In this document: positions 1 through 6,040 of the stretch, in pieces
How the letters are laid out: each line of letters starts with the position of its first letter
Numbering within the stretch: the stretch's first letter is position 1
Assembly: GCA_038317685.1 (NCBI GenBank)
Contig: JBBQBQ010000214.1
Coordinates: forward strand, 1-6,040
Reading direction: 5' to 3'
Source: JBBQBQ01 sp038317685
GTDB lineage: Bacteria; Desulfobacterota; Desulfuromonadia; Desulfuromonadales; DDH964
DNA: 6,040 nt
Made by a program: the position numbers and the translations under genes
The notes under the pieces: model-generated
Seen by the model: only the letters and a program-made list of their open reading frames with translations
Database searches by the model: none
Told to the model about the DNA's origin: nothing

Positions 1-1068
1 CTGGTGTCGCTCTCGCTCCTCATCGACTGCCCGACCGGCGAGAGCGACCAGAAGCCCCTCATCAAGGATCTCCTGTTCCTGGCGAAAGAACTCGGACTCG
101 ACCTCGACTTCCAGGTTCTCACCGAAGCCGAGTATCGCCGCAAGAGTACCCGCCACGCCTACGTCATCACCGTCCTCGGTGGGGAGGTCAACGCTCCGGC
201 GCTGGCCGGGGTATCGAGCATCCTCGCCGACCATGCCGTCAACATCGAGCGCATCACCAAGCTCACCCAAGGGGAATTGCGCTGCGTCGAGTTCCTGATC
301 ACCGCCCCGCCGCAGCTCGACATGAAGGGGTTGACCCGGACCTTGCTCCATGCGGGCGGGAAGCTCGGCATCGACGTTGCGGTGCAGAAGGAGAGCCTGT
401 ACCGCCGCGCCAAACGGCTGGTGGTGATGGACATGGATTCGACCCTGATCCGTATCGAGGTGATCGACGAACTGGCCCGGATCGCCGGAGTCGGCCCCGA
501 AGTTGCGGCGATCACCACCCGGGCCATGAATGGCGAACTCGATTTCGAACAGTCGCTGCGGGCGCGGGTCGCCCTTCTCAAGGGGCTGCCGGAGGCGGCC
601 CTCGAAGAGGTCTACCGCACCATCCCCTTTACCCCCGGCGCCAAGACCCTGGTGAAGGTCCTGCAACGCCTCGGTTTTCGGACCGCCGTCATCTCCGGCG
701 GTTTCCGGTTCTTCACCGACCGCCTCAAGGATGAACTCGGTCTCGACTACGCCTTCGCCAACCGCCTGGAGATCGAGGGGGGGGTGGTGACGGGAGGGCT
801 GGTCGGCGAAATCGTCGACGGGGCACGCAAGGCGCTGCTGCTGGAGGAAATCGCCGCGCGAGAGGGAATCACCCTGGACCAGACCATCGCCATCGGCGAC
901 GGCGCCAACGACCTGCCGATGCTCGGCAAGGCCGGGCTGGGGATCGCCTTCAACGCCAAGGCTCGGGTCCGCGAACAGGCCGATACCCATATCAGCCAGC
1001 AGAACCTCGATTCGATCCTCTTTCTGCTCGGGCTCTCCGAGCGGGACATGGCGGAGATCGCCGGGTGA
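1..1068 (+). CDS. serB: Phosphoserine phosphatase SerB with ACT domain, 5' end cut by window edge
   Basis: Hydrolyses O-phospho-L-serine to L-serine and phosphate, the last step of the phosphorylated serine pathway, in the cytoplasm. Counting the GTG at 4 as residue 1, all four HAD motifs are present: DMDST with nucleophile D143 and acid D145, S231 in ISGG, K276, and GDGAND with D299 and D303. An ACT regulatory domain lies at about 51-130. The first 45 residues look like the second half of another ACT domain. The frame is open to base 1, and the leading residues LVSLSLLIDCP fit the middle of an ACT domain rather than a protein start. I therefore treat the gene as 5'-partial, probably missing about 40-50 residues, with GTG at 4 an internal valine. 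Two-ACT SerB proteins of about 400 residues are known in deltaproteobacteria. The stop overlaps sfsA by four bases. The family is certain; the start is not visible. Confidence 0.95.
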   Translation: MVSLSLLIDCPTGESDQKPLIKDLLFLAKELGLDLDFQVLTEAEYRRKSTRHAYVITVLGGEVNAPALAGVSSILADHAVNIERITKLTQGELRCVEFLITAPPQLDMKGLTRTLLHAGGKLGIDVAVQKESLYRRAKRLVVMDMDSTLIRIEVIDELARIAGVGPEVAAITTRAMNGELDFEQSLRARVALLKGLPEAALEEVYRTIPFTPGAKTLVKVLQRLGFRTAVISGGFRFFTDRLKDELGLDYAFANRLEIEGGVVTGGLVGEIVDGARKALLLEEIAAREGITLDQTIAIGDGANDLPMLGKAGLGIAFNAKARVREQADTHISQQNLDSILFLLGLSERDMAEIAG

Positions 1069-1757
1069 AGCTTCCTGCCCCCCTCCTGGCCGGGCGGCTG
1101 CTGAGACGCTACCAGCGGTTTCTGGCCGACGTCGAACTCGCTGACGGCCGCCTGGTCACGGCCCACACCCCCAACACCGGCAGCATGTTGCAGTGCGCCG
1201 TCCCCGGTCACCGGGTGTTGGTCTCCGTCGCCGCCAATCCGGCCCGCAAGCTGGGTTTTACCCTGGAGTTGATCGCCGTTAACGGCCATTGGGTCGATAC
1301 CCACACCCACCGCACCAATCGGGTCGTCGAAGAAGGGTTGAAAAACGGCGCCATCCCCGAACTGGCTGGGTACTCGGTCACCCCGGAGGTCCGCTACGGC
1401 GCCAGCCGCCTCGACTTCGGTCTGCTGCGGGGCCAAGAACGGGCCTATGTCGAAGTCAAGAACGTCACCCTCTGCTGTGCTCCGGCCGTCGCCTGCTTCC
1501 CCGATGCGGTGACGACGCGCGGCCAGAAGCACCTGCGGGAGCTGCTGGCCGCCCACCGGGAAGGGCACCGGGCGGTGATCTTCTTTCTGGTTCAGCGTGG
1601 TGAAGCGGCCGCCTTCACCCCCGCCGACGCGATCGATCCGGAATACGGGCGGCTGTTGCGGGAGGTCGTCGCCGCCGGGGTCGAGGTGCTGGCCTACCGC
1701 AGCCGGGTGTCGCCGCAGCAGAACCTGGTCGGGGAACGGATTCCGGTGCAGCTTTAA
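1065..1757 (+). CDS. sfsA: SfsA family protein (sugar fermentation stimulation protein homologue)
   Basis: A 230-residue protein, close to the usual SfsA length (about 234 in E. coli). Family signatures run in order: RYQRFLADV near residues 15-23, HTPNTGSM, SRLDF (D117), VEVKNVTL (E130, K132) and FPDAVTTRGQKHL. The N-terminal part corresponds to the OB-fold-like domain. The C-terminal part matches the PD-(D/E)XK nuclease-like fold, with D117, E130 and K132 at the expected catalytic spacing. The biological role is poorly defined: the name comes from effects on maltose metabolism in E. coli, and a nucleic-acid-binding or nuclease role is suggested by fold only. The GTG start at 1065 overlaps the serB stop (GTGA), with GGAG at 1053-1056 eight bases upstream, so translation is probably coupled to serB. 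There is no in-frame ATG at a comparable position. No sign of truncation. Confidence 0.95.
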   Translation: MKLPAPLLAGRLLRRYQRFLADVELADGRLVTAHTPNTGSMLQCAVPGHRVLVSVAANPARKLGFTLELIAVNGHWVDTHTHRTNRVVEEGLKNGAIPELAGYSVTPEVRYGASRLDFGLLRGQERAYVEVKNVTLCCAPAVACFPDAVTTRGQKHLRELLAAHREGHRAVIFFLVQRGEAAAFTPADAIDPEYGRLLREVVAAGVEVLAYRSRVSPQQNLVGERIPVQL

Positions 1758-1858
1758 ACGGGTCCGGATCGCCGGGGAAACGCAGTTGATTCATCGCAGG
1801 CGCAGCTGTTTGACGCCGGGGAACCAAACCAAGTCCGGGACCATGACGGGGTGCAGCA
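1758..1858 (+). other. sfsA-dedA intergenic gap with a short direct repeat
   Basis: About 100 bp of apparently non-coding sequence. The 10-mer CGCCGGGGAA occurs twice, at 1770-1779 and 1814-1823, a 44-base offset of about four helical turns. I see no stem followed by a T-run, so read-through from sfsA into the next gene is possible. No convincing -35/-10 pair is visible. The purpose of the repeat, if any, is unknown; in GC-rich DNA it may be chance. Confidence 0.4.
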
Positions 1859-2485
1859 GTGGAAGAACTCCTCCTACGACTCCTGCAGGAATACGGCTAC
1901 ATCATCCTCTTCGTCTGGAGCATCATGGAGGGGGAGCTGGGGCTGATCATGGCCGGGATCATGGCCTATGCCGGGCAGATGCATTGGGGCGGAGCGGTCC
2001 TGGTCGCCGCTCTCGGCGGCTTTACCGGCGACCAGCTTTACTTCTATGTCGGGCGCTCCTGCAGGCGTTTCATTCACCGGAAGATGCGCACCCAGCGCCG
2101 CAAATTTGCCCTGGCCCACCTCCTTTTGAAACGCTACGGCTGGCCGCTGGTCTTCGTGCAGCGCTACCTTTACGGGATGCGCACCGTTATCCCCATGGCC
2201 ATCGGGCTGACCCGCTTCAGCGCCAGGAAGTTCGCCATCATCAACTTCTGCAGCGCCCTGGTCTGGTCCTACCTGACGATCAGCCTGGCCTACCTCTTCG
2301 GCCAGGAACTGCTGCTGATCGTTCATTGGACCAAGGCCCACTTCTATCTGGCTCTCCCCCTGGCGGGAGCAATCGCGGGGTGTTTCTACCTGTTGATGCG
2401 CCGCGCCACCCGTCGGGCCGCCGACCGCCCCGGCGCCCGCAAAGGTGGGGCTTCCCGCAAAATACCGGGGATTCCTTCCCGCTAA
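1859..2485 (+). CDS. DedA/VTT-family inner-membrane protein
   Basis: A 208-residue polytopic membrane protein of the DedA (SNARE-associated/VTT) family. Members are thought to act in membrane lipid homeostasis, with some shown to flip undecaprenyl phosphate or phospholipids; the substrate here cannot be told. Visible features in order: a hydrophobic re-entrant/TM region at about 12-39 containing EGELG (24-28), a second at about 44-65 ending in GDQLYFYVGR (57-66), a basic loop at 66-92, then the family motif around QRYLYGMRTVIP (101-112) with R102 and R108. Their six-residue spacing matches the essential arginine pair of E. coli YqjA/YghB. Later helices lie at about 126-148 and 160-180. A strongly basic tail (181-208) should face the cytoplasm. 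GTG at 1859 is the only good start, because an in-frame TGA lies at 1844-1846. GGGG at 1848-1851 is a modest ribosome site. Length is normal for the family. Confidence 0.92.
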   Translation: MEELLLRLLQEYGYIILFVWSIMEGELGLIMAGIMAYAGQMHWGGAVLVAALGGFTGDQLYFYVGRSCRRFIHRKMRTQRRKFALAHLLLKRYGWPLVFVQRYLYGMRTVIPMAIGLTRFSARKFAIINFCSALVWSYLTISLAYLFGQELLLIVHWTKAHFYLALPLAGAIAGCFYLLMRRATRRAADRPGARKGGASRKIPGIPSR

Positions 2486-2657
2486 CCGTCCTTTCCCGCT
2501 CCTTTCGACCCGACTTGGCGGACTTTAACCGTACCTTCCATCGATCCTTCCTTGATCGGTCCAGAAACTTCTCCGACTGCTGTCGAAGACCCAAAAGATG
2601 CAGCACCCCCTGGGACGGCGGATTCCGTGGTCATCCGGGTTCTTTTCCGACCCTGGG

Positions 2658-2685
2658 TGGACAGCGGAGAATCGGGAGATATCTT
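2658..2685 (+). promoter_or_regulatory. Candidate sigma70-type promoter for the sensor kinase cluster
   Basis: TGGACA at 2658-2663 matches the -35 consensus at five of six bases. It is followed after 16 bp by TATCTT at 2680-2685, which matches the -10 at four of six. This would give a leader of about 60 nt before the kinase start at 2751. A second -10-like hexamer, GATAAT at 2690-2695, matches five of six but has no suitable -35 at 16-18 bp. This AT-richer patch is the most promoter-like part of the 265-bp gap (2486-2750), which otherwise shows no gene, no convincing terminator and no sigma54 (GG-N10-GC) site. It is a pattern match only. Confidence 0.35.
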
Positions 2686-2739
2686 TAGAGATAATTCATG
2701 TTTTTGGGCTTATGGACAGGGAAACAACCGAACTCTGCC

Positions 2740-2743
2740 GAGG
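2740..2743 (+). promoter_or_regulatory. Shine-Dalgarno site that fixes the kinase start
   Basis: GAGG lies seven bases before the ATG at 2751. The alternative in-frame ATGs at 2598 and 2712 have no properly spaced purine-rich site, and starting at either would put 13-51 polar residues before the signal peptide. This supports 2751 as the real start. Confidence 0.65.
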
Positions 2744-2750
2744 TCTCTTA

Positions 2751-5258
2751 ATGGGCCGTTCCTGTCGGGACAGTTGGCGTGGACACAGGACCGTTACGGT
2801 CTTACTCCAGGCCCTGTGGCTTCTGGGCACGATCTTCCTTCCGGGGCCGGCGCAGGCGCAGGCAGCTCCCTCCGGAAACCGGTCTGGGGAGATCGTGTTC
2901 ACCCCGGCTGAGCGGAGCTGGCTGGAAGGGCACCCGCAAATCCGGGTGGGGGTCATGAACGACTGGCCGCCGATGGATTTTGTTGACCGCAACGGCCAGC
3001 CGCAAGGGATCGGATCCGATTACCTCGCGGCGGTCAATAAACGGCTGGGGGGAGCACTGGTGAGGGTCTCCGGTTCCTTCCAGGAGAATATCGACCGGGT
3101 GCAGAGCGGGGAACTCGACGCCCTGATGGACATAACCCAGCGGCCCGACCGGGAGGCGATCTTTCGTTTCACCAAGCCTTACCTCGTTATCCCCCACGTC
3201 ATTGTCGGCCGCAAGGGGGGAGACACCTTCACCACCGAGGAGGACCTGGCCGGCCATACGCTTGCCCTGGAGAAGGGGTTCCACAATGTCGTCTATTTCC
3301 AGGAGAACTACCCGCAGGTGACGATCCGGGAATACGGATCGACCGCCGATGCCCTCGACGCGGTGGCGAGGGGGGAGGCGGACGCCTACGCCGGAAACCG
3401 GGCGGTCGTGGTCTACCTCATCGAGCGGGAACTTTTCAACAACCTGCGCCTGATGGGAAAATTGGACAAACCGATGTCGGTCCTCCAGTTCGGGGTGCGC
3501 AAGGACAACCCCCGGCTGGCGTCGATCCTCGACAAAGCCCTGGCCGCCCTGACTCCGGGCGAGATCCGGGATATTCGAAAAAAATGGCTCGATGAAAATA
3601 TGCCGAGCGTCGATCTGAACGACGCTGAACGGGTCTGGCTTAAAGACCATCCGATCATTCGGGTCGGGGTGAAATCGGAGTGGGCGCCGGTGGAATTTCT
3701 CGACGGGAGCGGTCGTCTGCAGGGGATGTCGGCGGACTACCTGGCCCGGATCGAAAGCTTGCTCGGAATCCATTTCGAGGTCGCCAGGGGGGGCGGCTGG
3801 CAAGGGGCGATTGAAAGGATCAGGAACCGGGAACTGGATCTCCTCCCCTGTGTCGGGCAGACCAGGGACCGCCAGTCCTTCATCAAATTCAGTGGGTCCT
3901 ACCTGTCGCTCCCGATCGGCATCTTCACCCGGCAGGAGGCCCACTACATCGCATCCATGGACGAATTGGCCGGGAAAAGAGTGGCGGTGGTCGAAGACTT
4001 CGGCGCGGCCCGGATGCTGAAGAGCTACAACCCGGAAATTATTCTGATTCCATCCTTATCGATCAGCGACGGCCTGCAAAAACTCGCCAGCGGCCAGGTC
4101 GACGCCTTCGTCGACAGTACCCTGACGACCGGATATTACCTGGGGCGCCGCGGTTACACCCAGATCAAACTCGCCGGGGAAACCCCCTATCGCTACCATC
4201 AGTCCCTGGGGGTTCGAAGCGACTGGCCGGAGTTGGTGCCGATCCTCAACAAAGCGCTGGCCGCGATCCCCGAAAGCGATCGCAACGCCATCTATACCAA
4301 GTGGATCTCGGTCAAATACGAGCAGAGCATCGACTATGACCTCCTTTGGAAGGTGATCGCCGCCGCCCTTCTGCTGGTCCTCCTCTTCGCCTGTTGGAAC
4401 TGGCGGCTGGGAAAGGAAATTGCCGTTCGCAAGCGGGCCGAAACGGAGGCGCAATCCTACCGGGACCATTTGGAGGAGCTGGTTCTCGAGCGCACTGCCC
4501 GGGCCGAGGAGTTGACCGAGGCTAAAGAGCGGGCCGAAATGGCGGACCGCTTGAAGTCGGCCTTTCTCGCCACCATGTCCCATGAACTGCGCACCCCGCT
4601 CAATTCCATTATCGGTTTTACCGGCATTCTGTTGCAGGGTCTCGGCGGCCCGGTCAACGAGGAGCAGTCCAAACAGCTGAACATGGTGCGCAACAGCGCC
4701 CAGCACCTCCTCTCCCTGATCAGCGACGTCCTCGATATTTCGAAGATTGAAGCCGGCCAGCTGACCGTCGCCAGCGAATCTTTCGATCTGCGGATGTCGA
4801 TCCTCAAGGTTGTTCAGGGGGTGCGCCCCCTGGCCGAAAAGAAGGGACTCTCGCTCTCCGCTGAGATTGCCGACAACATCGGAACGATCACCAGTGATGT
4901 GCGGAGGGTGGAGCAGATCCTTCTCAATCTGCTCAGTAATGCCGTCAAGTTCACCGAGGAAGGCCGGATCGTCGTCAGTTCTGCGGTCGAAGGGGAAACG
5001 GTCGTGACCAAAGTGGCCGACACCGGGATCGGCATCAGCAGCGGAGAGGCCGAGCAGCTCTTCAAGCCGTTCCATCAGATCGATACCGGGTTGAGTCGCA
5101 AATACGAGGGAACCGGCCTCGGCCTTTCCATCTGCAAAAAGCTCGTCAGACTTCTCGGCGGGACGATCTGGGTCGAAAGCACCCCGGGTACCGGGAGCAC
5201 CTTTGGATTTACTTTGCCGGCAGGAAGGAACACCCATGAAAAAGATCCTGATCATTGA
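2751..5258 (+). CDS. BvgS/EvgS-like sensor histidine kinase with two periplasmic solute-binding domains
   Basis: An 835-residue membrane sensor kinase. Residues 1-38 form a signal peptide: arginine-rich start, hydrophobic VTVLLQALWLLGTIFLPG, and an AQA-type cleavage site. Two SBP_bac_3 (Venus flytrap) domains follow at about 50-283 and 288-523. Each opens with a similar unit (AERSWLEGHPQIRVGV and AERVWLKDHPIIRVGV) and has a ligand-type arginine (R134, R374). A single membrane helix lies at about 531-552 and a charged coiled coil at about 553-600. HisKA has H611 in SHELRTPLNSII. The HATPase shows the N box LLNLLSNAVKF (N730), G1 DTGIGIS (D757), F box FKPFHQID and G2 GTGLGLS (787-793). There is no HAMP, PAS, receiver or HPt domain, unlike BvgS and EvgS, so phosphate must pass to a separate receiver. 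The next gene overlaps it by 23 nt and is the obvious partner. Solute binding presumably controls kinase activity; the ligand is unknown. Start choice rests on the signal peptide and ribosome site, although the frame is open to 2598. Confidence 0.93.
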   Translation: MGRSCRDSWRGHRTVTVLLQALWLLGTIFLPGPAQAQAAPSGNRSGEIVFTPAERSWLEGHPQIRVGVMNDWPPMDFVDRNGQPQGIGSDYLAAVNKRLGGALVRVSGSFQENIDRVQSGELDALMDITQRPDREAIFRFTKPYLVIPHVIVGRKGGDTFTTEEDLAGHTLALEKGFHNVVYFQENYPQVTIREYGSTADALDAVARGEADAYAGNRAVVVYLIERELFNNLRLMGKLDKPMSVLQFGVRKDNPRLASILDKALAALTPGEIRDIRKKWLDENMPSVDLNDAERVWLKDHPIIRVGVKSEWAPVEFLDGSGRLQGMSADYLARIESLLGIHFEVARGGGWQGAIERIRNRELDLLPCVGQTRDRQSFIKFSGSYLSLPIGIFTRQEAHYIASMDELAGKRVAVVEDFGAARMLKSYNPEIILIPSLSISDGLQKLASGQVDAFVDSTLTTGYYLGRRGYTQIKLAGETPYRYHQSLGVRSDWPELVPILNKALAAIPESDRNAIYTKWISVKYEQSIDYDLLWKVIAAALLLVLLFACWNWRLGKEIAVRKRAETEAQSYRDHLEELVLERTARAEELTEAKERAEMADRLKSAFLATMSHELRTPLNSIIGFTGILLQGLGGPVNEEQSKQLNMVRNSAQHLLSLISDVLDISKIEAGQLTVASESFDLRMSILKVVQGVRPLAEKKGLSLSAEIADNIGTITSDVRRVEQILLNLLSNAVKFTEEGRIVVSSAVEGETVVTKVADTGIGISSGEAEQLFKPFHQIDTGLSRKYEGTGLGLSICKKLVRLLGGTIWVESTPGTGSTFGFTLPAGRNTHEKDPDH
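5222..5229 (+). promoter_or_regulatory. Shine-Dalgarno site for the single-domain response regulator
   Basis: AGGAAGGA ends six bases before the ATG at 5236 and lies inside the kinase coding sequence. It favours MKKILIIEDN as the true N-terminus over the in-frame ATG at 5203, which would add eleven residues not normal for a receiver domain. Confidence 0.8.
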
Positions 5259-5601
5259 GGATAATGAGCAGAATCTCTACCTGGTCAGCTTTATCCTGAA
5301 AACTCATGGTTTCGAGATCTGCGCGGCCACCGACGGCCAGCAGGGAATCGACCTGGCCGAAGTGGCTCTGCCGGACCTGATCCTCCTCGACATCCAATTG
5401 CCGCGGATGGACGGTTACGAGGTGGCTCGGCAGCTCAGACAACGACCGGCCCTGGCCAAGATCCCGATTGTCGCCGTCACCTCCTATGCCATGGCCGGCG
5501 ACCGGGACAAGGCGCTGGCGGCCGGATGCACCGGCTATATTGAAAAACCGATCAATCCCGATACCTTTATCCGACAGGTCGAGGAACATTTGCCGGTCTG
5601 A
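5236..5601 (+). CDS. Single-domain response regulator (DivK/CheY-like receiver)
   Basis: A 121-residue protein that is one receiver domain with no output domain. The acidic pocket is E8-D9, the phospho-acceptor is D52 in LILLDIQLPRMDG, the switch residue is T82 in AVTSYAM, and the conserved lysine is K104 in YIEKP. All residues needed for phosphotransfer are present. The stretch from TSYAM to YIEKP resembles DivK-type receivers found next to hybrid kinases. It starts 23 nt inside the upstream kinase gene, so the two are almost certainly co-expressed and translationally coupled, and the kinase is the likely phosphodonor. With no DNA-binding or enzyme domain it should act by protein contact, or as a phosphate carrier or sink in a phosphorelay. 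Its downstream partner is not identified; the neighbouring receiver protein or an HPt protein elsewhere are candidates. Confidence 0.94.
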   Translation: MKKILIIEDNEQNLYLVSFILKTHGFEICAATDGQQGIDLAEVALPDLILLDIQLPRMDGYEVARQLRQRPALAKIPIVAVTSYAMAGDRDKALAAGCTGYIEKPINPDTFIRQVEEHLPV

Positions 5602-5655
5602 AGAGGGACCGTGAAAAGTTCGACAGCGTTTCAGCCGAGGGTGGGCCGACCCAGC

Positions 5656-5663
5656 GGAAGGGG
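5656..5663 (+). promoter_or_regulatory. Shine-Dalgarno site for the downstream receiver gene
   Basis: GGAAGGGG lies six bases before the ATG at 5670, a strong purine-rich site at good spacing. A TTG codon immediately before the ATG is a less likely start. The 68-bp gap (5602-5669) contains no clear terminator, so the gene probably continues the same transcript. Confidence 0.7.
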
Positions 5664-5669
5664 CCTTTG

Positions 5670-6040
5670 ATGTCAAGCGTAGTGATTGCCGACGACAATC
5701 CCCAGAACCTGTATTTTCTGGAAGCCCTGCTGCGCGGAAACGGGTTCGAAGTGCGCTCGGCCGAAAATGGTGCGGAGGCTCTTGAGGCGGCCTTGCAGAA
5801 TCCGCCGGACTTGATTATTGCGGACATTCTCATGCCGGTGATGGATGGCTACGCCCTCTGCCGGGAGTGTAAAAACCATGACCGGCTGCGGAGCATCCCC
5901 TTCATCTTTTATACCGCCACCTTTGTCGAAGCCAAGGACGAGGCGCTGGCCCTCGGCCGGGGGGCGGGCCGGTTTTTCATCAAACCGCAGGAGCCGGTGG
6001 GACAGAGGGATATTATACGGGACGTTCTTGCGCAAGATGT
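5670..6040 (+). CDS. Receiver-domain signalling protein, 3' end cut by window edge
   Basis: An open frame from ATG 5670 to the last base without a stop: 123 complete codons visible. They form one receiver domain: D8-D9 acidic pocket in VIADDNPQN, phospho-acceptor D52 in IIADILMPVMDGY, T82 in FIFYTATF and lysine K105 in FFIKPQEP. The combination of FIFYTAT, a KDEALALG-like segment and IKPQEP is, from memory of the family, typical of receivers at the N-terminus of longer proteins, usually followed by PAS and then histidine kinase or GGDEF domains. The visible part ends about where the receiver ends, so the gene may well continue as a multidomain protein. It could instead be another stand-alone receiver; the window cannot decide. 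It lies 68 bp after the first receiver gene on the same strand, so it probably belongs to the same operon and may receive phosphate from the kinase at 2751-5258 or pass it on. Confidence 0.85.
   Translation, partial: MSSVVIADDNPQNLYFLEALLRGNGFEVRSAENGAEALEAALQNPPDLIIADILMPVMDGYALCRECKNHDRLRSIPFIFYTATFVEAKDEALALGRGAGRFFIKPQEPVGQRDIIRDVLAQD

Noticed and set aside
747..1568. 273-residue open frame on the - strand across serB and sfsA
   Set aside because: It is antisense to two conserved genes and has no family features.
2543..2560. CGATC/GATCG inverted repeat in the dedA-kinase gap
   Set aside because: Only five base pairs around a 7-base loop, with no T-tract; chance-level.
2570..2589. Imperfect hairpin TCTCCGAC/GTCGAAGA after dedA as a terminator
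   Set aside because: Seven pairs with one mismatch and no T-run after it; too weak to call.
2601..2640. Possible c-di-GMP (GEMM) riboswitch near GGGACGGCGG, since such switches are common in Geobacter-like genomes
   Set aside because: Only a fragment resembling GGGACGC is present; the rest of the conserved core and the paired helices are absent.
1597..2688. Long + strand open frame across the end of sfsA, the gap and dedA
   Set aside because: It overlaps two clearly recognised genes in another frame; its product is rich in Pro, Arg and Gly with no domain, typical of a shadow frame in GC-rich DNA.
2486..2750. Sigma54 promoter ahead of the kinase
   Set aside because: No GG-N10-GC element with the expected flanking bases was found on the + strand.
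2802..3944. 380-residue open frame on the - strand opposite the flytrap domains
   Set aside because: It mirrors the codon structure of the real gene and shows no domain of its own.
4056..5255. 399-residue open frame on the - strand opposite the kinase core
   Set aside because: It is antisense to unmistakable HisKA/HATPase motifs, has no recognisable domain and is a GC-rich shadow.
5630..5655. GGGT/ACCC inverted repeat between the two receiver genes as a terminator
   Set aside because: A four-base-pair stem with no following T-run; the genes are probably co-transcribed.

Overview
The window is a GC-rich stretch of a bacterial chromosome, densely coded on the + strand only. It looks like an ordinary core-genome neighbourhood: there are no RNA genes, mobile elements or CRISPR arrays. 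A long SerB with ACT domains, a DedA protein, a BvgS-like sensor kinase and single-domain DivK-like receivers together suggest a Gram-negative deltaproteobacterial type of organism (Desulfuromonas/Geobacter-like, phylum Desulfobacterota). That assignment rests on protein style only and is moderately confident at best.

Left part (1-1757): the 3' end of serB (phosphoserine phosphatase, last step of serine synthesis) is cut by the window edge. It overlaps sfsA by four bases (GTGA), so the two are probably co-transcribed and translationally coupled. A gap of about 100 bp follows, then a gene for a DedA/VTT-family inner-membrane protein (1859-2485) with a GTG start.

Middle gap (2486-2750, about 265 bp): non-coding. 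It carries a candidate sigma70-type promoter at its downstream end and no convincing terminator. The long kinase reading frame is open back to 2598, but the signal peptide and Shine-Dalgarno site place the start at 2751.

Right part (2751-6040): a signalling cluster. A membrane histidine kinase has two tandem periplasmic substrate-binding (Venus flytrap) domains, one membrane helix, a coiled coil and a HisKA-HATPase core. Its 3' end overlaps by 23 nt a single-domain response regulator of 121 residues. After 68 bp a second receiver-domain gene starts and runs off the right edge; its signature suggests the N-terminal receiver of a larger protein such as REC-PAS-kinase or REC-GGDEF. The likely scheme is that a small periplasmic solute controls the kinase, which phosphorylates the stand-alone receiver and perhaps the downstream receiver protein. 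This differs from BvgS/EvgS, where receiver and HPt modules are fused to the kinase. The ligand and output are not visible in this window.
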